The notes below the pieces were generated by a model. The model was not told the DNA's origin. It searched no databases and worked only from the letters and a program-made list of their open reading frames with translations. A DNA stretch of 24,166 nucleotides from assembly GCA_001310555.1 (NCBI GenBank), contig BAXO01000081.1, positions 1 through 24,166 on the forward strand, in the 5' to 3' direction. Source of the DNA: Bacillus sp. JCM 19058. Its GTDB lineage: Bacteria > Bacillota > Bacilli > Bacillales_H > Bacillaceae_D. Shown here piece after piece: positions 1 through 6,507 of this stretch. Both the position numbers and the translations under genes were made by a program. The first letter of the stretch is position 1, and the number at the start of each line of letters is the position of its first letter.

Positions 1-2
1 AA

Positions 3-740
3 CTACACCGCCTCTTGCTTTCTCCTAATATATACTGATAATACCATAAATATAAGAGCATAACCGATCAGTATAAATCCATTTCTCCATTCCGGCACTT
101 CACCAACAACAAGCTGCCAAGCGCCGTTGGCAAAACTGTAGGAAGGTAGCCATTTCCCAATCGCCTGCAATAGCTCCGGGAAAACGTCAAGCGGCATCCA
201 TAAACCGCCTATCACCGCTAAAACGAGATAAAGCACGTTGCTTACCCCCATGGCCGTATCGACCTTTTTCATCAGTCCGATTAAAGTACCTAATGCCATA
301 AAAGCAAAAGAGGCAACCAGAAGCCACATTCCGCTTAATAGCCAAGTCGTTAATGGGAGCTGGACACCATTGATCAATGCGCCTACAATAAAAACGGCCA
401 TAATTGAGAGAAGGTGGACGACGGATTGACCAACCATCTTGGCAAGAAAATAAACACTGTCAGGAAGTGGTGTCACTTTAAAAAGAAGGGACCAGCCTTT
501 AGAACGTTCCTCGACATTACGAATACTCAGCGACATGAGCGCTGAACCCATGACACTAAAGCGGCCATCGACATTAAGTATCGCGCCTGCCACTCTTCCG
601 GATTCGGAATACCCGTATTCACAATTCTGGTAAAAATAAAATAAAACGTGATTGGCATCAGGATTGAAAAAAATGAGAAAGTAACGATTTCTTAAAATAC
701 GGATCGATTCCATTTTACACTGCATCCAAAGGATATTCAT
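3..740 (-). CDS. ABC-2 type exporter permease, YvfS-like (two compensating frameshifts)
   Basis: This is an integral-membrane permease of an ABC-2 type exporter, pairing with the ATPase encoded directly upstream. The C-terminal two thirds show alternating hydrophobic segments and read well: GLWMPLDVFPELLQAIGKWL is typical of the family, and the protein ends in a basic cytoplasmic tail (YIRRKQEAV). Length is about 245 aa, normal for the family. The stretch around residues 26-62 is not hydrophobic as written. Reading the other frame between an A7 run at 667-673 and the AAA at 558-560 gives a convincing membrane segment (ILMPITFYFIFTRIV), so one base is extra at the run and one is missing at the second site. 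The start codon lies directly next to the ATPase stop, implying translational coupling. The substrate cannot be told from sequence. Confidence 0.8.
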   Translation of the reverse strand: MNILWMQCKMESIRILRNRYFLIFFNPDANHVLFYFYQNCEYGYSESGRVAGAILNVDGRFSVMGSALMSLSIRNVEERSKGWSLLFKVTPLPDSVYFLAKMVGQSVVHLLSIMAVFIVGALINGVQLPLTTWLLSGMWLLVASFAFMALGTLIGLMKKVDTAMGVSNVLYLVLAVIGGLWMPLDVFPELLQAIGKWLPSYSFANGAWQLVVGEVPEWRNGFILIGYALIFMVLSVYIRRKQEAV

Positions 741-1639
741 TCAGCTGGCTCCTTTCTCATCTGTCGTTAATTGTTCAAAAGCCTCTTCTAATCTGCCTTG
801 TTCAATGCTTAAATTCCTGACCGTTAGCTTGTTCCGATAAATGGATTCTACCACTGCATCGGAATTATCTGTTTCGATATAGACCTTTCCTTTTTTTTCG
901 TAAATTTTTTTTGCATGGGGAATTTGCTTAATGGCTTGCTCGAATTCTGTTTTGTCACAATAAAAGGATATGATTTGATTTGACAGTTTTCCCTTGATTT
1001 CATCAGGCGTCCCGTCAGCAACAACCGATCCTCTATGAAATAAAATGACTCGATCCGCGACGTCGTCTACCTCTTGCAAATAATGGGTTGAAAAAAATAA
1101 TTGTTTTTCCTTTTGCGGCAAACCCTTTTATCGTATCCCAAAAGGAACGCCGGGCACGAATATCCATGCCGACCGTCGGTTCATCCAAAAACAGTAATTC
1201 TGGATTGCCGGCTATCGCTAGCGCAAACCCCAGTCGGCGTTTCTGACCGCCTGAGAGCCTTTCAGCAAAGGCATTCTGCTCTGCTTCAAGGCCAGCAAGC
1301 CGGAGCAGCTCATCCTTTGCCAAAGGGCTCGGATAGTAGCTTGTAAATAAGGCAATTAGCTCTTTAACCTTTAACCCGTCTATAATATTAACATCCTGGA
1401 GCATCGCGCCAATCTTTTCTTTAATATCAGGCGCCCTCGGATCGCCTCCAAGCACTCGCACACTGCCCTCATCTCTATTAAGCAGCCCAAGCATCATATT
1501 GATGGTCGTCGTTTTTCCCGCTCCGTTTGGGCCAAGTATGGCAACAATTTGACCTGCGTCAATGGACAAGGTAACTTGTTGAACCGCTCTTTTTTTTCTG
1601 AAAGCTTTTCGAAACGTCATTCATTTCAACTATTCTCAT
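741..1639 (-). CDS. ABC transporter ATP-binding protein (two frameshifts)
   Basis: This is the ATPase subunit of the exporter, cytoplasmic, powering the permease encoded just downstream. Walker A is GPNGAGKTT, the signature is LSGGQKRR, Walker B is LLFLDEPTVGMD, and the switch-like histidine lies in FSTHYLQEVDD. The C-terminal domain resembles drug/antibiotic exporter ATPases such as B. subtilis YvfR. The gene is split twice. An A7 run at 1091-1097 separates the Walker B half from the H-loop half; with six bases it reads KTIIFSTHYLQEV. A run of eight at 1590-1597 separates the true N-terminus (MRIVEMNDVSKSF) from the rest. I place the start at the ATG at 1639 because it is preceded by a GGAGGTGA ribosome binding site; the shorter start at 1620 has none. 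Intact length would be about 299 aa. Confidence 0.85.
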
Positions 1640-1678
1640 AGCCGCTCACCTCCATCTTATTGATAGGATAAAGCAGCC

Positions 1679-1707
1679 TTAATAAAAACGTTAGTCACAG
1701 TTGTCAT
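1679..1707 (-). promoter_or_regulatory. Possible sigma-A promoter of the ABC exporter pair
   Basis: ATGACA (1707-1702) and TATTAA (1684-1679) are 17 bp apart on the minus strand, about 40 bp upstream of the ATPase start. Both hexamers are imperfect and the -35 overlaps the end of the TraB/GumN remnant, so this is tentative. Confidence 0.35.
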
Positions 1708-2382
1708 TGCTTTATATTGACAAATGTCACATTTTTCTTAGCGGCCCTCTTCCACCGTATACCCTTTTTGCTCAAGGAGTCTGGTACACTTCCTTCGCCG
1801 ACTAAGTGCAGCGCCCCAACGACAACAAAGTAAGTATCGTCTTCGTCAAAGTAGCCCTCGATCGTCTTTGCCATGTTCTGCTCGCGCTCTTTTGTTAGTA
1901 GATAGGCAGTAGTACTTTCACCTGCGCTGTCACGGGCTTCGGCAAAAGCTTCAATATTGCCTTTGCTCCAATCGGATATTTGTTTTTCCATCTCCTCTTG
2001 AAACTCATCAGTATCCTCAATCGAAGCTAGGCCGCTGCGTAAAAACTCAAGCTGATCGTCAATAGAAAGTGAGTTCAAATACTCCATTTGCCAAATCACC
2101 CCCCTACCTCCACAACTGGCTTTACGGTTTCTCCTCCTGGATAGCTCCCCAACTCCGTCATCATGTCGGCCATTTCCTCCTAGTCAACATTCAAAACATC
2201 TGCCTCTACTGCTAAAACGTCTGAATTAGCATACGCTTGATCTAAAGGATAGAGCCCCTCTAATCCGACATGGATCGAGCCAAATAAGTAGACAGTCTGT
2301 TCACCATCAGACACTGTATAAAATATTCCTTTCGAGCCGTCATTACCTTGGCAGCCAACATCCACTTTTTCAATTTTTTCAT
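1704..2382 (-). pseudogene. TraB/GumN-family gene, degraded
   Basis: Two fragments of a TraB/GumN-family protein lie in different frames. The N-terminal piece (2365-2180) contains VYLFGSIHVGLEG, the family's first conserved histidine motif, followed by a glutamate-containing segment (LAVEADVL), and ends at a TAG. The C-terminal piece (2099-1704) ends with YFVVVGALHLVGEGSVPD, the family's second histidine motif. Between them about 80 bases carry stops in each useful frame, and the usual central region is missing: together they give roughly 200 residues against about 280-330 in full proteins. The ATG at 2382 opens with MKKLKKWMLAA, the start of a signal peptide, but the hydrophobic core is lost in a frame change before CQGNDGSKGIF, which may be a lipobox remnant. 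Unlike the other broken genes here, a single-base correction does not restore it. The family includes secreted, metal-dependent peptidase-like proteins; no activity is expected from this copy. Confidence 0.75.
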
Positions 2383-2490
2383 TCTTCTCTCTGTTGTTTT
2401 CAAATTATGTTTTATCGTAAATGATAGCTAACATTGTCATTTTGTTATAATTAATTGTTAAAAAGTTAATGATACTTGCTGAAAAACCTA

Positions 2491-2530
2491 AAAACGGCAG
2501 TCCGAACCGAAATGGTTCAGCCACCGTTTT
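2491..2530 (-). terminator. Hairpin terminator-like structure
   Basis: AAAACGG pairs with CCGTTTT at the base, and an inner stem CTGAACC/GGTTCGG (one G-U pair as RNA on the minus strand) adds stability. The minus-strand 3' side continues into two T tracts. It lies about 200 bp beyond the ridA terminator with no obvious gene between, so which transcript it stops is unclear. Confidence 0.5.
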
Positions 2531-2727
2531 GATCGATAATTCATTCAAATGACAATGCCGCACCAAAAAGCATCCTCTGCTCCACGCATGCTCGCAGCTA
2601 CGACTTCGCACACAGCACTCTGTTATGTTGGGTAAGCAAGGCTCTCTGCCAGCGAATCACAGCTCTCCCAACGAAGCGTCGATAAACCGGAAGAAGCATC
2701 ATACGTCTACGCTTGTAGCGGCCGTTA

Positions 2728-2756
2728 GAAAAAAGCCCCGCATCGAAGCAGAGCTT
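2728..2756 (-). terminator. Rho-independent terminator of purR-ridA
   Basis: On the minus strand an 8-bp stem AGCTCTGC/GCGGGGCT (with three G-U pairs) closes a TTCGAT loop and is followed by a run of six T. It begins a few bases after the ridA stop codon. Confidence 0.8.
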
Positions 2757-2758
2757 TC

Positions 2759-3136
2759 TTATTCCTTGACTAAGGCTATTACTTCAATTTCAACAAGAAC
2801 ATCCTTCGGCAATCTTGCTACCTCAACACACGAGCGTGCTGGCTTGTGAGTATGGAAGTATTCGCCGTATACTTCATTAATCAACGGAAAATCGTCCATA
2901 TTCTTAATAAATACCGTTGCTTTTACAACGGATTCTAACGATGCTCCCGCTTCCTGCAAAACAGCCTTCAAATTGTGAAATACTTGGTGCGTTTGCTCCT
3001 GAACTGTTCCCTCGACTAACTCTCCTTCGGCTGTCAACGGGATTTGACCGGAGCTGAAAAACAAATTATTGACAATAATTCCTTGTGAGTATGGTCCAAT
3101 CGCATCCGGTGCTTCCTTAGTGTAAATCGCCTTCAA
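2759..3136 (-). CDS. ridA: RidA family reactive enamine/imine deaminase (YabJ)
   Basis: This is a cytoplasmic RidA/YjgF/YER057c/UK114-family protein. The family hydrolyses reactive 2-aminoacrylate and related enamines/imines released by PLP enzymes; in B. subtilis the homologue YabJ is also linked to purine regulation. The full 125-aa length matches the family. Recognisable signatures are AIGPYSQGI near the N-terminus and the C-terminal [12 protein letters not shown], whose arginine is the substrate-carboxylate ligand. The start codon is TTG at 3136: the frame gives [17 protein letters not shown] and an AAAGGAGG ribosome binding site lies 8 bases upstream, inside the last codons of purR. The coding regions abut, so purR and ridA are co-transcribed and probably translationally coupled. 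The frame is intact. Confidence 0.95.
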   Translation of the reverse strand: MKAIYTKEAPDAIGPYSQGIIVNNLFFSSGQIPLTAEGELVEGTVQEQTHQVFHNLKAVLQEAGASLESVVKATVFIKNMDDFPLINEVYGEYFHTHKPARSCVEVARLPKDVLVEIEVIALVKE

Positions 3137-3985
3137 TTAAGCTTCCTCCTTTGAAATCGGTGATAATTTCTCAAGAATATTTCCTGGATCCACTCGTATG
3201 ACTTTATCCAGCACATTGACCTCGGATAAACGTGTAATCGACAAATAGTCATCGACTAATTGTTCCTCTACATTGACCGATTCTACCAATACACCAATGC
3301 CAACTAGTTCGGCTTCGAACTCGCCCAGTAAATCAATCATACCGCGAATCGTCCCACCGGCTTTCATAAAGTCATCGACTAGAAATACCTTTGCCCCTGA
3401 ATCGAGACTACGGCGTGCGAGTGTCATCGTCTGCACTCGGTTGGTCGATCCCGACACATAGTTGATACTAACCATTGATCCTTCCGTTACACGGTGATCT
3501 CGCCTGACTATGCTTACCGGAACATTCAAATATCCGGCAACAGCATAAGCTAAAGGAATCCCTTTTGTAGCCACAGTCATAACAGCATCTATCTCTTTTT
3601 CAGCTAATGCCGCAGCAAAAAGGCGGCCGACAATCTGGTTAAACCTCGGATTGCCGAGAACATCCATCATGTACAAATAGCCCCCTGGTAACAGTCGTTC
3701 CGGATGCGCTAATTGCTTAATGATATCCTCAACTAACGTGGCTGCTTCACTACGCTTCATCTTCGGAAAAAATTTGACACCGCCGCTAGCTCCAGGAATC
3801 GTTAATAATGAGCCGTAGCCTTCCTCTTCAAATATTTCCTTGATGATTACTAAATCTTCGCTAATTGAGGACTTAGCCGATTGGTATCGTTCAGCAAAAC
3901 GCGTAAGAGAAATCACTTCATGCGGATGCTGGAGCAAATAATAAGTCATATCCACAAGGCGCCCACTACGTTTAAGCTTTTTCAT
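3137..3985 (-). CDS. purR: Purine operon repressor PurR
   Basis: PurR represses purine synthesis and transport genes by binding PurBox DNA; PRPP relieves repression. The N-terminal ~75 residues form the winged-helix domain (start MKKLKRSGRLVDMTYYL), and the rest is a phosphoribosyltransferase-like domain lacking catalysis. The PRPP-binding loop is VFLVDDFMKAGGT near residues 195-210, and ATKGIPLAYAVAGYL is the conserved strand-helix before it. I choose the ATG at 3985, preceded by GGAGGTACTG, over the upstream TTG at 3997. Length is 282 aa, matching B. subtilis PurR (285 aa). The gene leads the purR-ridA operon, and a PurBox-bearing promoter with a leader hairpin lies upstream, suggesting autoregulation. 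The frame is intact. Confidence 0.96.
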   Translation of the reverse strand: MKKLKRSGRLVDMTYYLLQHPHEVISLTRFAERYQSAKSSISEDLVIIKEIFEEEGYGSLLTIPGASGGVKFFPKMKRSEAATLVEDIIKQLAHPERLLPGGYLYMMDVLGNPRFNQIVGRLFAAALAEKEIDAVMTVATKGIPLAYAVAGYLNVPVSIVRRDHRVTEGSMVSINYVSGSTNRVQTMTLARRSLDSGAKVFLVDDFMKAGGTIRGMIDLLGEFEAELVGIGVLVESVNVEEQLVDDYLSITRLSEVNVLDKVIRVDPGNILEKLSPISKEEA

Positions 3986-4163
3986 CAGTACCTCCAAATC
4001 GGTAAAAGACTATACAAGCTCGCCTGTCTTCAGAGCCCCGTCCCAAAAAGTAAGCGCCAACTAAAGCCTTCATGCAGCTATCATGGCTAGCTCGCTTCCC
4101 CAAACAAAAAGCATCTGAAATTGAACGAATCGTTATCTCCTCGTCCAATAAGCGAATTGTGTC

Positions 4164-4202
4164 GAGTGACGAAAATTACATGGTATCACCTTTTCGTCAC
4201 TC
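4164..4202. promoter_or_regulatory. Perfect 12-bp inverted repeat in the purR leader
   Basis: GAGTGACGAAAA (4164-4175) and TTTTCGTCACTC (4191-4202) are perfect inverted copies around a 15-base spacer. In the purR transcript it would form a strong hairpin near the 5' end. No T run follows on either strand, so it is unlikely to be a simple terminator; it could stabilise the mRNA, act in attenuation, or be a DNA operator. Function unknown. Confidence 0.6.
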
Positions 4203-4206
4203 TCTT

Positions 4207-4251
4207 AAAACCGAATAATTTAAAAATACTATATCATTTTTGTACGGCTTT
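4207..4251. promoter_or_regulatory. Candidate PurR operator (PurBox pair)
   Basis: AAAACCGAATAAT (4207-4219) matches the PurBox consensus AWWWCCGAACWWT at 12 of 13 positions. TTTGTACGGCTTT (4239-4251) matches the inverted consensus at 10 of 13. The known B. subtilis arrangement is two inverted boxes about 16-17 bp apart; here the 13-base cores are 19 bp apart, close to that when the longer 14-base box definition is used. The pair brackets the -10 of the purR promoter. Confidence 0.6.
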
Positions 4252-4257
4252 CATCAA
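4228..4257 (-). promoter_or_regulatory. Predicted sigma-A promoter of purR
   Basis: TTGATG (4257-4252) and TATAGT (4233-4228) are 18 bp apart on the minus strand. The -35 overlaps the ispE stop codon (4256-4254), and the putative PurBoxes lie over the spacer and the start site, a layout that suits autorepression. The leader to purR is about 235 bases. Confidence 0.55.
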
Positions 4258-5114
4258 GTAGACGAGCGAATTAACCGGATGGCATACACATCATGACAAA
4301 AGCCGCGTAGCCCATTATAAATTCGATGAAGTCGCGATTCACGCTCAACAAGTCCAAAAACCGTTGGTCCGCTGCCGCTCATCAGGACCCCATCCGCTCC
4401 AAAGCGCTGCATTTGATCTTTAATATGCTGGACTTCAGGATGCGATGAAAGCGTCACAGACTCCAATACGTTCGAAAGCTCACTGCAAATACCGTTGTAA
4501 TCCTGACGATTAAGCATCTCAATCATCATTTTCGTTTTCGGATGGTTGATTGAATCAAACGAGAGCTTTCGATATGTGTCAGCCGTTGACACACCGATTG
4601 GTGGCTTGGCTAATATAACCCAGCACGGTGGCGGGGAAGCAATAGGCTGAATTCGCTCCCCCCGCCCTGTCGCTAGTGCTGTACCACCGTAAATGCAAAA
4701 AGGGACATCAGATCCAATTTCTGCTCCAAGAGCTGCCAGCTCGTCCAAGCCAAGCCCCAAACTCCATAGCTGGTTTAACCCTTTTAACGTGGCAGCGGCG
4801 TCACTGCTCCCTCCGGCTAATCCGGCAGCCACGGGAATACGCTTTGTTATGTAAATTGACACACCTTGAGTGACCTGAAAGCGCTGCTTTAGCAAATTGG
4901 CTGCTTGCCACGCCAAATTACGCTGATCACTAGGAACAAAGCCTTCCGACACCTCGATTTTTATTTGGCCGTCCTCTGTGTCGGTTAAATCAATGCGATC
5001 AGCTAGATCAACCGTTGTCATAATCATTTCCACTTCATGATATCCGTCGCTTCTTTTTCTCGTCACATCAAGCGTTAAGTTTATTTTTGCAGGAGCCTTG
5101 ATCGAATATTTCAC
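4254..5114 (-). CDS. ispE: 4-diphosphocytidyl-2-C-methyl-D-erythritol kinase IspE
   Basis: IspE phosphorylates CDP-methylerythritol with ATP in the MEP route to isoprenoid precursors; it is a cytoplasmic GHMP-family kinase. The substrate end is [20 protein letters not shown], the GHMP phosphate-binding loop is [16 protein letters not shown] (about residues 95-110), and the C-terminal motif is [15 protein letters not shown] prefer the GTG at 5114, which gives [10 protein letters not shown] as in B. subtilis and lies 8 bases after AGAAGG; the GTG at 5123 sits on top of that site. Length is about 286 aa. An extended -10 (TGATAAAAT, 5159-5151) lies about 40 bases upstream. The frame is intact. 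purR follows directly but appears to have its own promoter. Confidence 0.96.
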   Translation of the reverse strand: MKYSIKAPAKINLTLDVTRKRSDGYHEVEMIMTTVDLADRIDLTDTEDGQIKIEVSEGFVPSDQRNLAWQAANLLKQRFQVTQGVSIYITKRIPVAAGLAGGSSDAAATLKGLNQLWSLGLGLDELAALGAEIGSDVPFCIYGGTALATGRGERIQPIASPPPCWVILAKPPIGVSTADTYRKLSFDSINHPKTKMMIEMLNRQDYNGICSELSNVLESVTLSSHPEVQHIKDQMQRFGADGVLMSGSGPTVFGLVERESRLHRIYNGLRGFCHDVYAIRLIRSST

Positions 5115-5232
5115 AGTTGTCACCTTCTTGCTTTTCCATTTGCTTACGTTATTTTATCACTTGTTTAGCGAACATACCACTGTCGCCCTTATTCTTTTGT
5201 ACGGACAAGGCGCAGGAAGCTAGCGAAACGAA

Positions 5233-5269
5233 ATAAGACCCTTCTCCTATCTGTAGAGAAGGGTCTTAT
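5233..5269 (-). terminator. Strong hairpin after the 36-residue ORF
   Basis: A perfect 14-bp stem, ATAAGACCCTTCTC (5233-5246) with its complement (5256-5269), closes a 9-base loop. On the minus strand it begins 3 bases after the small ORF stop codon. The following tract (TTTCGTTTCG) is only partly T-rich, so termination may be incomplete. Confidence 0.7.
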
Positions 5270-5272
5270 CGA

Positions 5273-5383
5273 TTAAACAGTCACTTCTGAATCATTTGCA
5301 TCGTTAGGCGGCTCTTCGACAGTGTCTCCCTTGGCTTTCTCTAGCATACTATTAATAGACTCAATGTATTCTACCAAGCTCAT
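5273..5383 (-). CDS. Uncharacterised 36-residue protein between sspF and ispE
   Basis: I do not recognise this gene. It starts at an ATG 6 bases after a near-perfect AGGAGGA ribosome binding site and encodes 36 residues: an N-terminal half that could form one amphipathic helix (MSLVEYIESINSMLEKAKGD) and an acidic, probably disordered tail (VEEPPNDANDSEVTV). There is no signal peptide, membrane segment or cysteine. A plausible promoter (TTCAAA-16-TATAGT, 5443-5416) lies upstream and a strong hairpin directly follows the stop, so it looks like an independent transcription unit. B. subtilis has no annotated gene in this interval as far as I recall. The position after sspF could suggest a sporulation role, but nothing in the sequence shows that. 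A chance frame is possible, although the promoter, ribosome binding site and terminator together argue against it. Confidence 0.6.
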   Translation of the reverse strand: MSLVEYIESINSMLEKAKGDTVEEPPNDANDSEVTV

Positions 5384-5415
5384 TGGAATTTCCTCCTGCG
5401 CCTTATTTGCTTGTT

Positions 5416-5443
5416 ACTATAGCTTTGCCATAATCGGTTTGAA
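5416..5443 (-). promoter_or_regulatory. Possible sigma-A promoter of the 36-residue ORF
   Basis: TTCAAA (5443-5438) and TATAGT (5421-5416) are 16 bp apart and end about 30 bases upstream of the small ORF start. The -35 is a weak match. Confidence 0.4.
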
Positions 5444-5498
5444 TTAAACATGAAAAAAGAAACGGATCTACACTTTTATTCGGCTTCTCGGCAAAGAC

Positions 5499-5529
5499 GC
5501 CGCCGGAGGAATACACTTTCCCCGGCGGC
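5499..5529 (-). terminator. Hairpin downstream of sspF
   Basis: GCCGCCGG (5499-5506) and CCGGCGGC (5522-5529) form a perfect GC-rich stem, with an inner GGAA/TTCC pairing. It lies about 45 bases after the sspF stop. Only a short T tract (GTCTTTG) follows on the minus strand. Confidence 0.6.
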
Positions 5530-5573
5530 ATTGTGAAAGGTCATCCCTCTCCAATACGTCGCGGTTTTTCATT

Positions 5574-5756
5574 TTATGATTGGTCGCGGTTCGCCATTTG
5601 CTGTTCGGCAATTTCGATTGCTCTTTTTACCATGTTACCGGCATCGCGGGTGGTTATGCCTCCCCAACCTTCTTTTTGAACCGTGTCATAAAAGCCAAGC
5701 TCTTTTGCTATTTCCTCTTTAAACTTGTCGGACATGATTCCACGTCTTCTACCCAT
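5574..5756 (-). CDS. sspF: Alpha/beta-type-related small acid-soluble spore protein SspF
   Basis: SspF is a DNA-binding small acid-soluble spore protein made in the forespore. The 60-residue length equals the B. subtilis protein within one residue, and the characteristic stretches [35 protein letters not shown] and [18 protein letters not shown] are all present. The ATG at 5756 follows a GGAGAGG ribosome binding site. It stands between veg and ispE as in B. subtilis. A sigma-G/F-type promoter lies upstream, consistent with forespore expression. The frame is intact. Confidence 0.97.
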   Translation of the reverse strand: MGRRRGIMSDKFKEEIAKELGFYDTVQKEGWGGITTRDAGNMVKRAIEIAEQQMANRDQS

Positions 5757-5797
5757 CGGAAATCCTCTCCTTTGTATGAAAAACTCGACGACATTTA

Positions 5798-5827
5798 TAG
5801 TATGGAGCTTCGGTAAAACAAATATGA
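5798..5827 (-). promoter_or_regulatory. Sigma-G (forespore) type promoter of sspF
   Basis: The -10 CATACTA (5804-5798) matches the sigma-G/sigma-F -10 consensus perfectly. TCATA (5827-5823), 18 bp upstream, matches 4 of 5 positions of the -35 G[CT]AT[AG]. The -35 lies inside the 3' arm of the veg terminator hairpin. Confidence 0.7.
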
Positions 5828-5853
5828 CTTCCTATTACTGTAATAGGAAGTCA
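5825..5853 (-). terminator. Rho-independent terminator of veg
   Basis: TGACTTCCTATTAC pairs with GTAATAGGAAGTCA on the minus strand in a 14-bp near-perfect hairpin with a minimal loop, followed by TATTTGTTTT. It lies 15 bases after the veg stop. Confidence 0.75.
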
Positions 5854-5867
5854 TATATTAAGTATGA

Positions 5868-6134
5868 TTATGTTTTTAATAAAGTCGAATCTTCGCCTTC
5901 TTCGCAAAGCATTAATTCAACTGTTTCCGTTAAAATATCAGCATAGCTGTACGAAACACGCTCAAAAGCATTTTGTTGTTCATCCAACTTCACAATAAAC
6001 ACCGAAGGGTAAGTTTCTTCAAGCAGTCCTGAACGCTCCATTGTTTTTCGACGGCCACCATTTGCCTTGATTGTAATCCGCTTTCCAACATTGGCATCTA
6101 ATGCACGCTTAATGTCAATTAACGTTTTTCCCAT
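5868..6134 (-). CDS. veg: Veg protein (biofilm-related small beta-barrel protein)
   Basis: Veg is a small, abundant cytoplasmic protein that in B. subtilis stimulates biofilm matrix genes by antagonising SinR. The sequence matches over its length: the [20 protein letters not shown] start, [28 protein letters not shown] and [18 protein letters not shown] choose the ATG at 6134 (88 aa, the family length), with GAGGTGGGGTGG just upstream, rather than the longer frame from 6152. It is monocistronic, between its own promoters and a hairpin terminator. Expression should be strong: two near-consensus sigma-A promoters lie in tandem upstream. Confidence 0.95.
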   Translation of the reverse strand: MGKTLIDIKRALDANVGKRITIKANGGRRKTMERSGLLEETYPSVFIVKLDEQQNAFERVSYSYADILTETVELMLCEEGEDSTLLKT

Positions 6135-6161
6135 TAATCCACCCCACCTCACTCTAATTGA

Positions 6162-6231
6162 ATTTTACTACAAAATGCACATTTTGTCAAATAAATTTTA
6201 AATTATATCAATTTGACAAGATCCTTGTCAA
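6162..6231 (-). promoter_or_regulatory. Tandem strong sigma-A promoters of veg, each overlapping a perfect dyad
   Basis: The proximal promoter is TTGACA (6190-6185), 17 bp, TAAAAT (6167-6162). The distal one is TTGACA (6231-6226), 18 bp, TATAAT (6207-6202), a full consensus. The distal -35 is half of a perfect 8-bp dyad (TTGACAAG, ATC, CTTGTCAA; 6213-6231). The proximal spacer contains another (ACAAAATG, CA, CATTTTGT; 6170-6187). The veg promoter is famously strong in B. subtilis; the duplication and the dyads are features of this sequence. Confidence 0.85.
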
Positions 6232-6480
6232 TATATTGCACTTATTTCTTTAAAAAAATTGTTTATCTGTCCTTTAGTTTGTTTACATTCACCAAATTTA
6301 TGTACTTTATTTTTATAGTTCCTATTATCTTAATTTTCTGTCATTAAATGAAACACCTTGCGCTGGGAGATAAAGAAAAAGGTGACGAAAGGAAGAATGT
6401 TGACCGAAGGAAGCACGTGCGAAACATGTGCGCTTAGAGCTAGACAGGGCTATACTCGAGTGAGATCGCCACATGTTTTA
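6232..6480. other. Gene-free stretch upstream of veg
   Basis: About 250 bp without a supported gene. The part next to the veg promoters (about 6240-6345) is very A+T-rich with A/T tracts, as in upstream-element or curved promoter DNA. The part next to yabG (about 6350-6480) is of ordinary composition; a plus-strand open frame from 6358 runs antisense into yabG and looks like chance. Confidence 0.6.
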
Positions 6481-6507
6481 AAAAAAGACCTGTCTTATGA
6501 CAGATCC
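6481..6507 (-). terminator. Rho-independent terminator of yabG, with the stop codon in its loop
   Basis: On the minus strand GATCTGTC and GACAGGTC form an 8-bp stem (one G-U) closing ATAA, followed by a run of seven T. The yabG stop TAA (6497-6495) lies within the loop, so the last sense codons form the 5' arm. Confidence 0.85.

Larger units (their letters stand above)
2383..2758. other. Gene-free stretch between the TraB/GumN remnant and ridA
   Basis: I see no convincing gene in this 376 bp. It holds two minus-strand hairpins (listed separately at 2491-2530 and 2728-2756). A 68-codon open frame on the minus strand (2611-2405) has no ribosome binding site, runs through the first hairpin and resembles nothing I know. 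In B. subtilis spoVG follows the ridA homologue yabJ; no spoVG-like frame is present here. Confidence 0.6.

Noticed and set aside
2405..2611. 68-codon minus-strand open frame
   Set aside because: No ribosome binding site, runs through a terminator-like hairpin, no recognisable motif.
4164..4202. Terminator between ispE and purR
   Set aside because: The hairpin is strong but lacks a T run on both strands and lies downstream of the likely purR start site.
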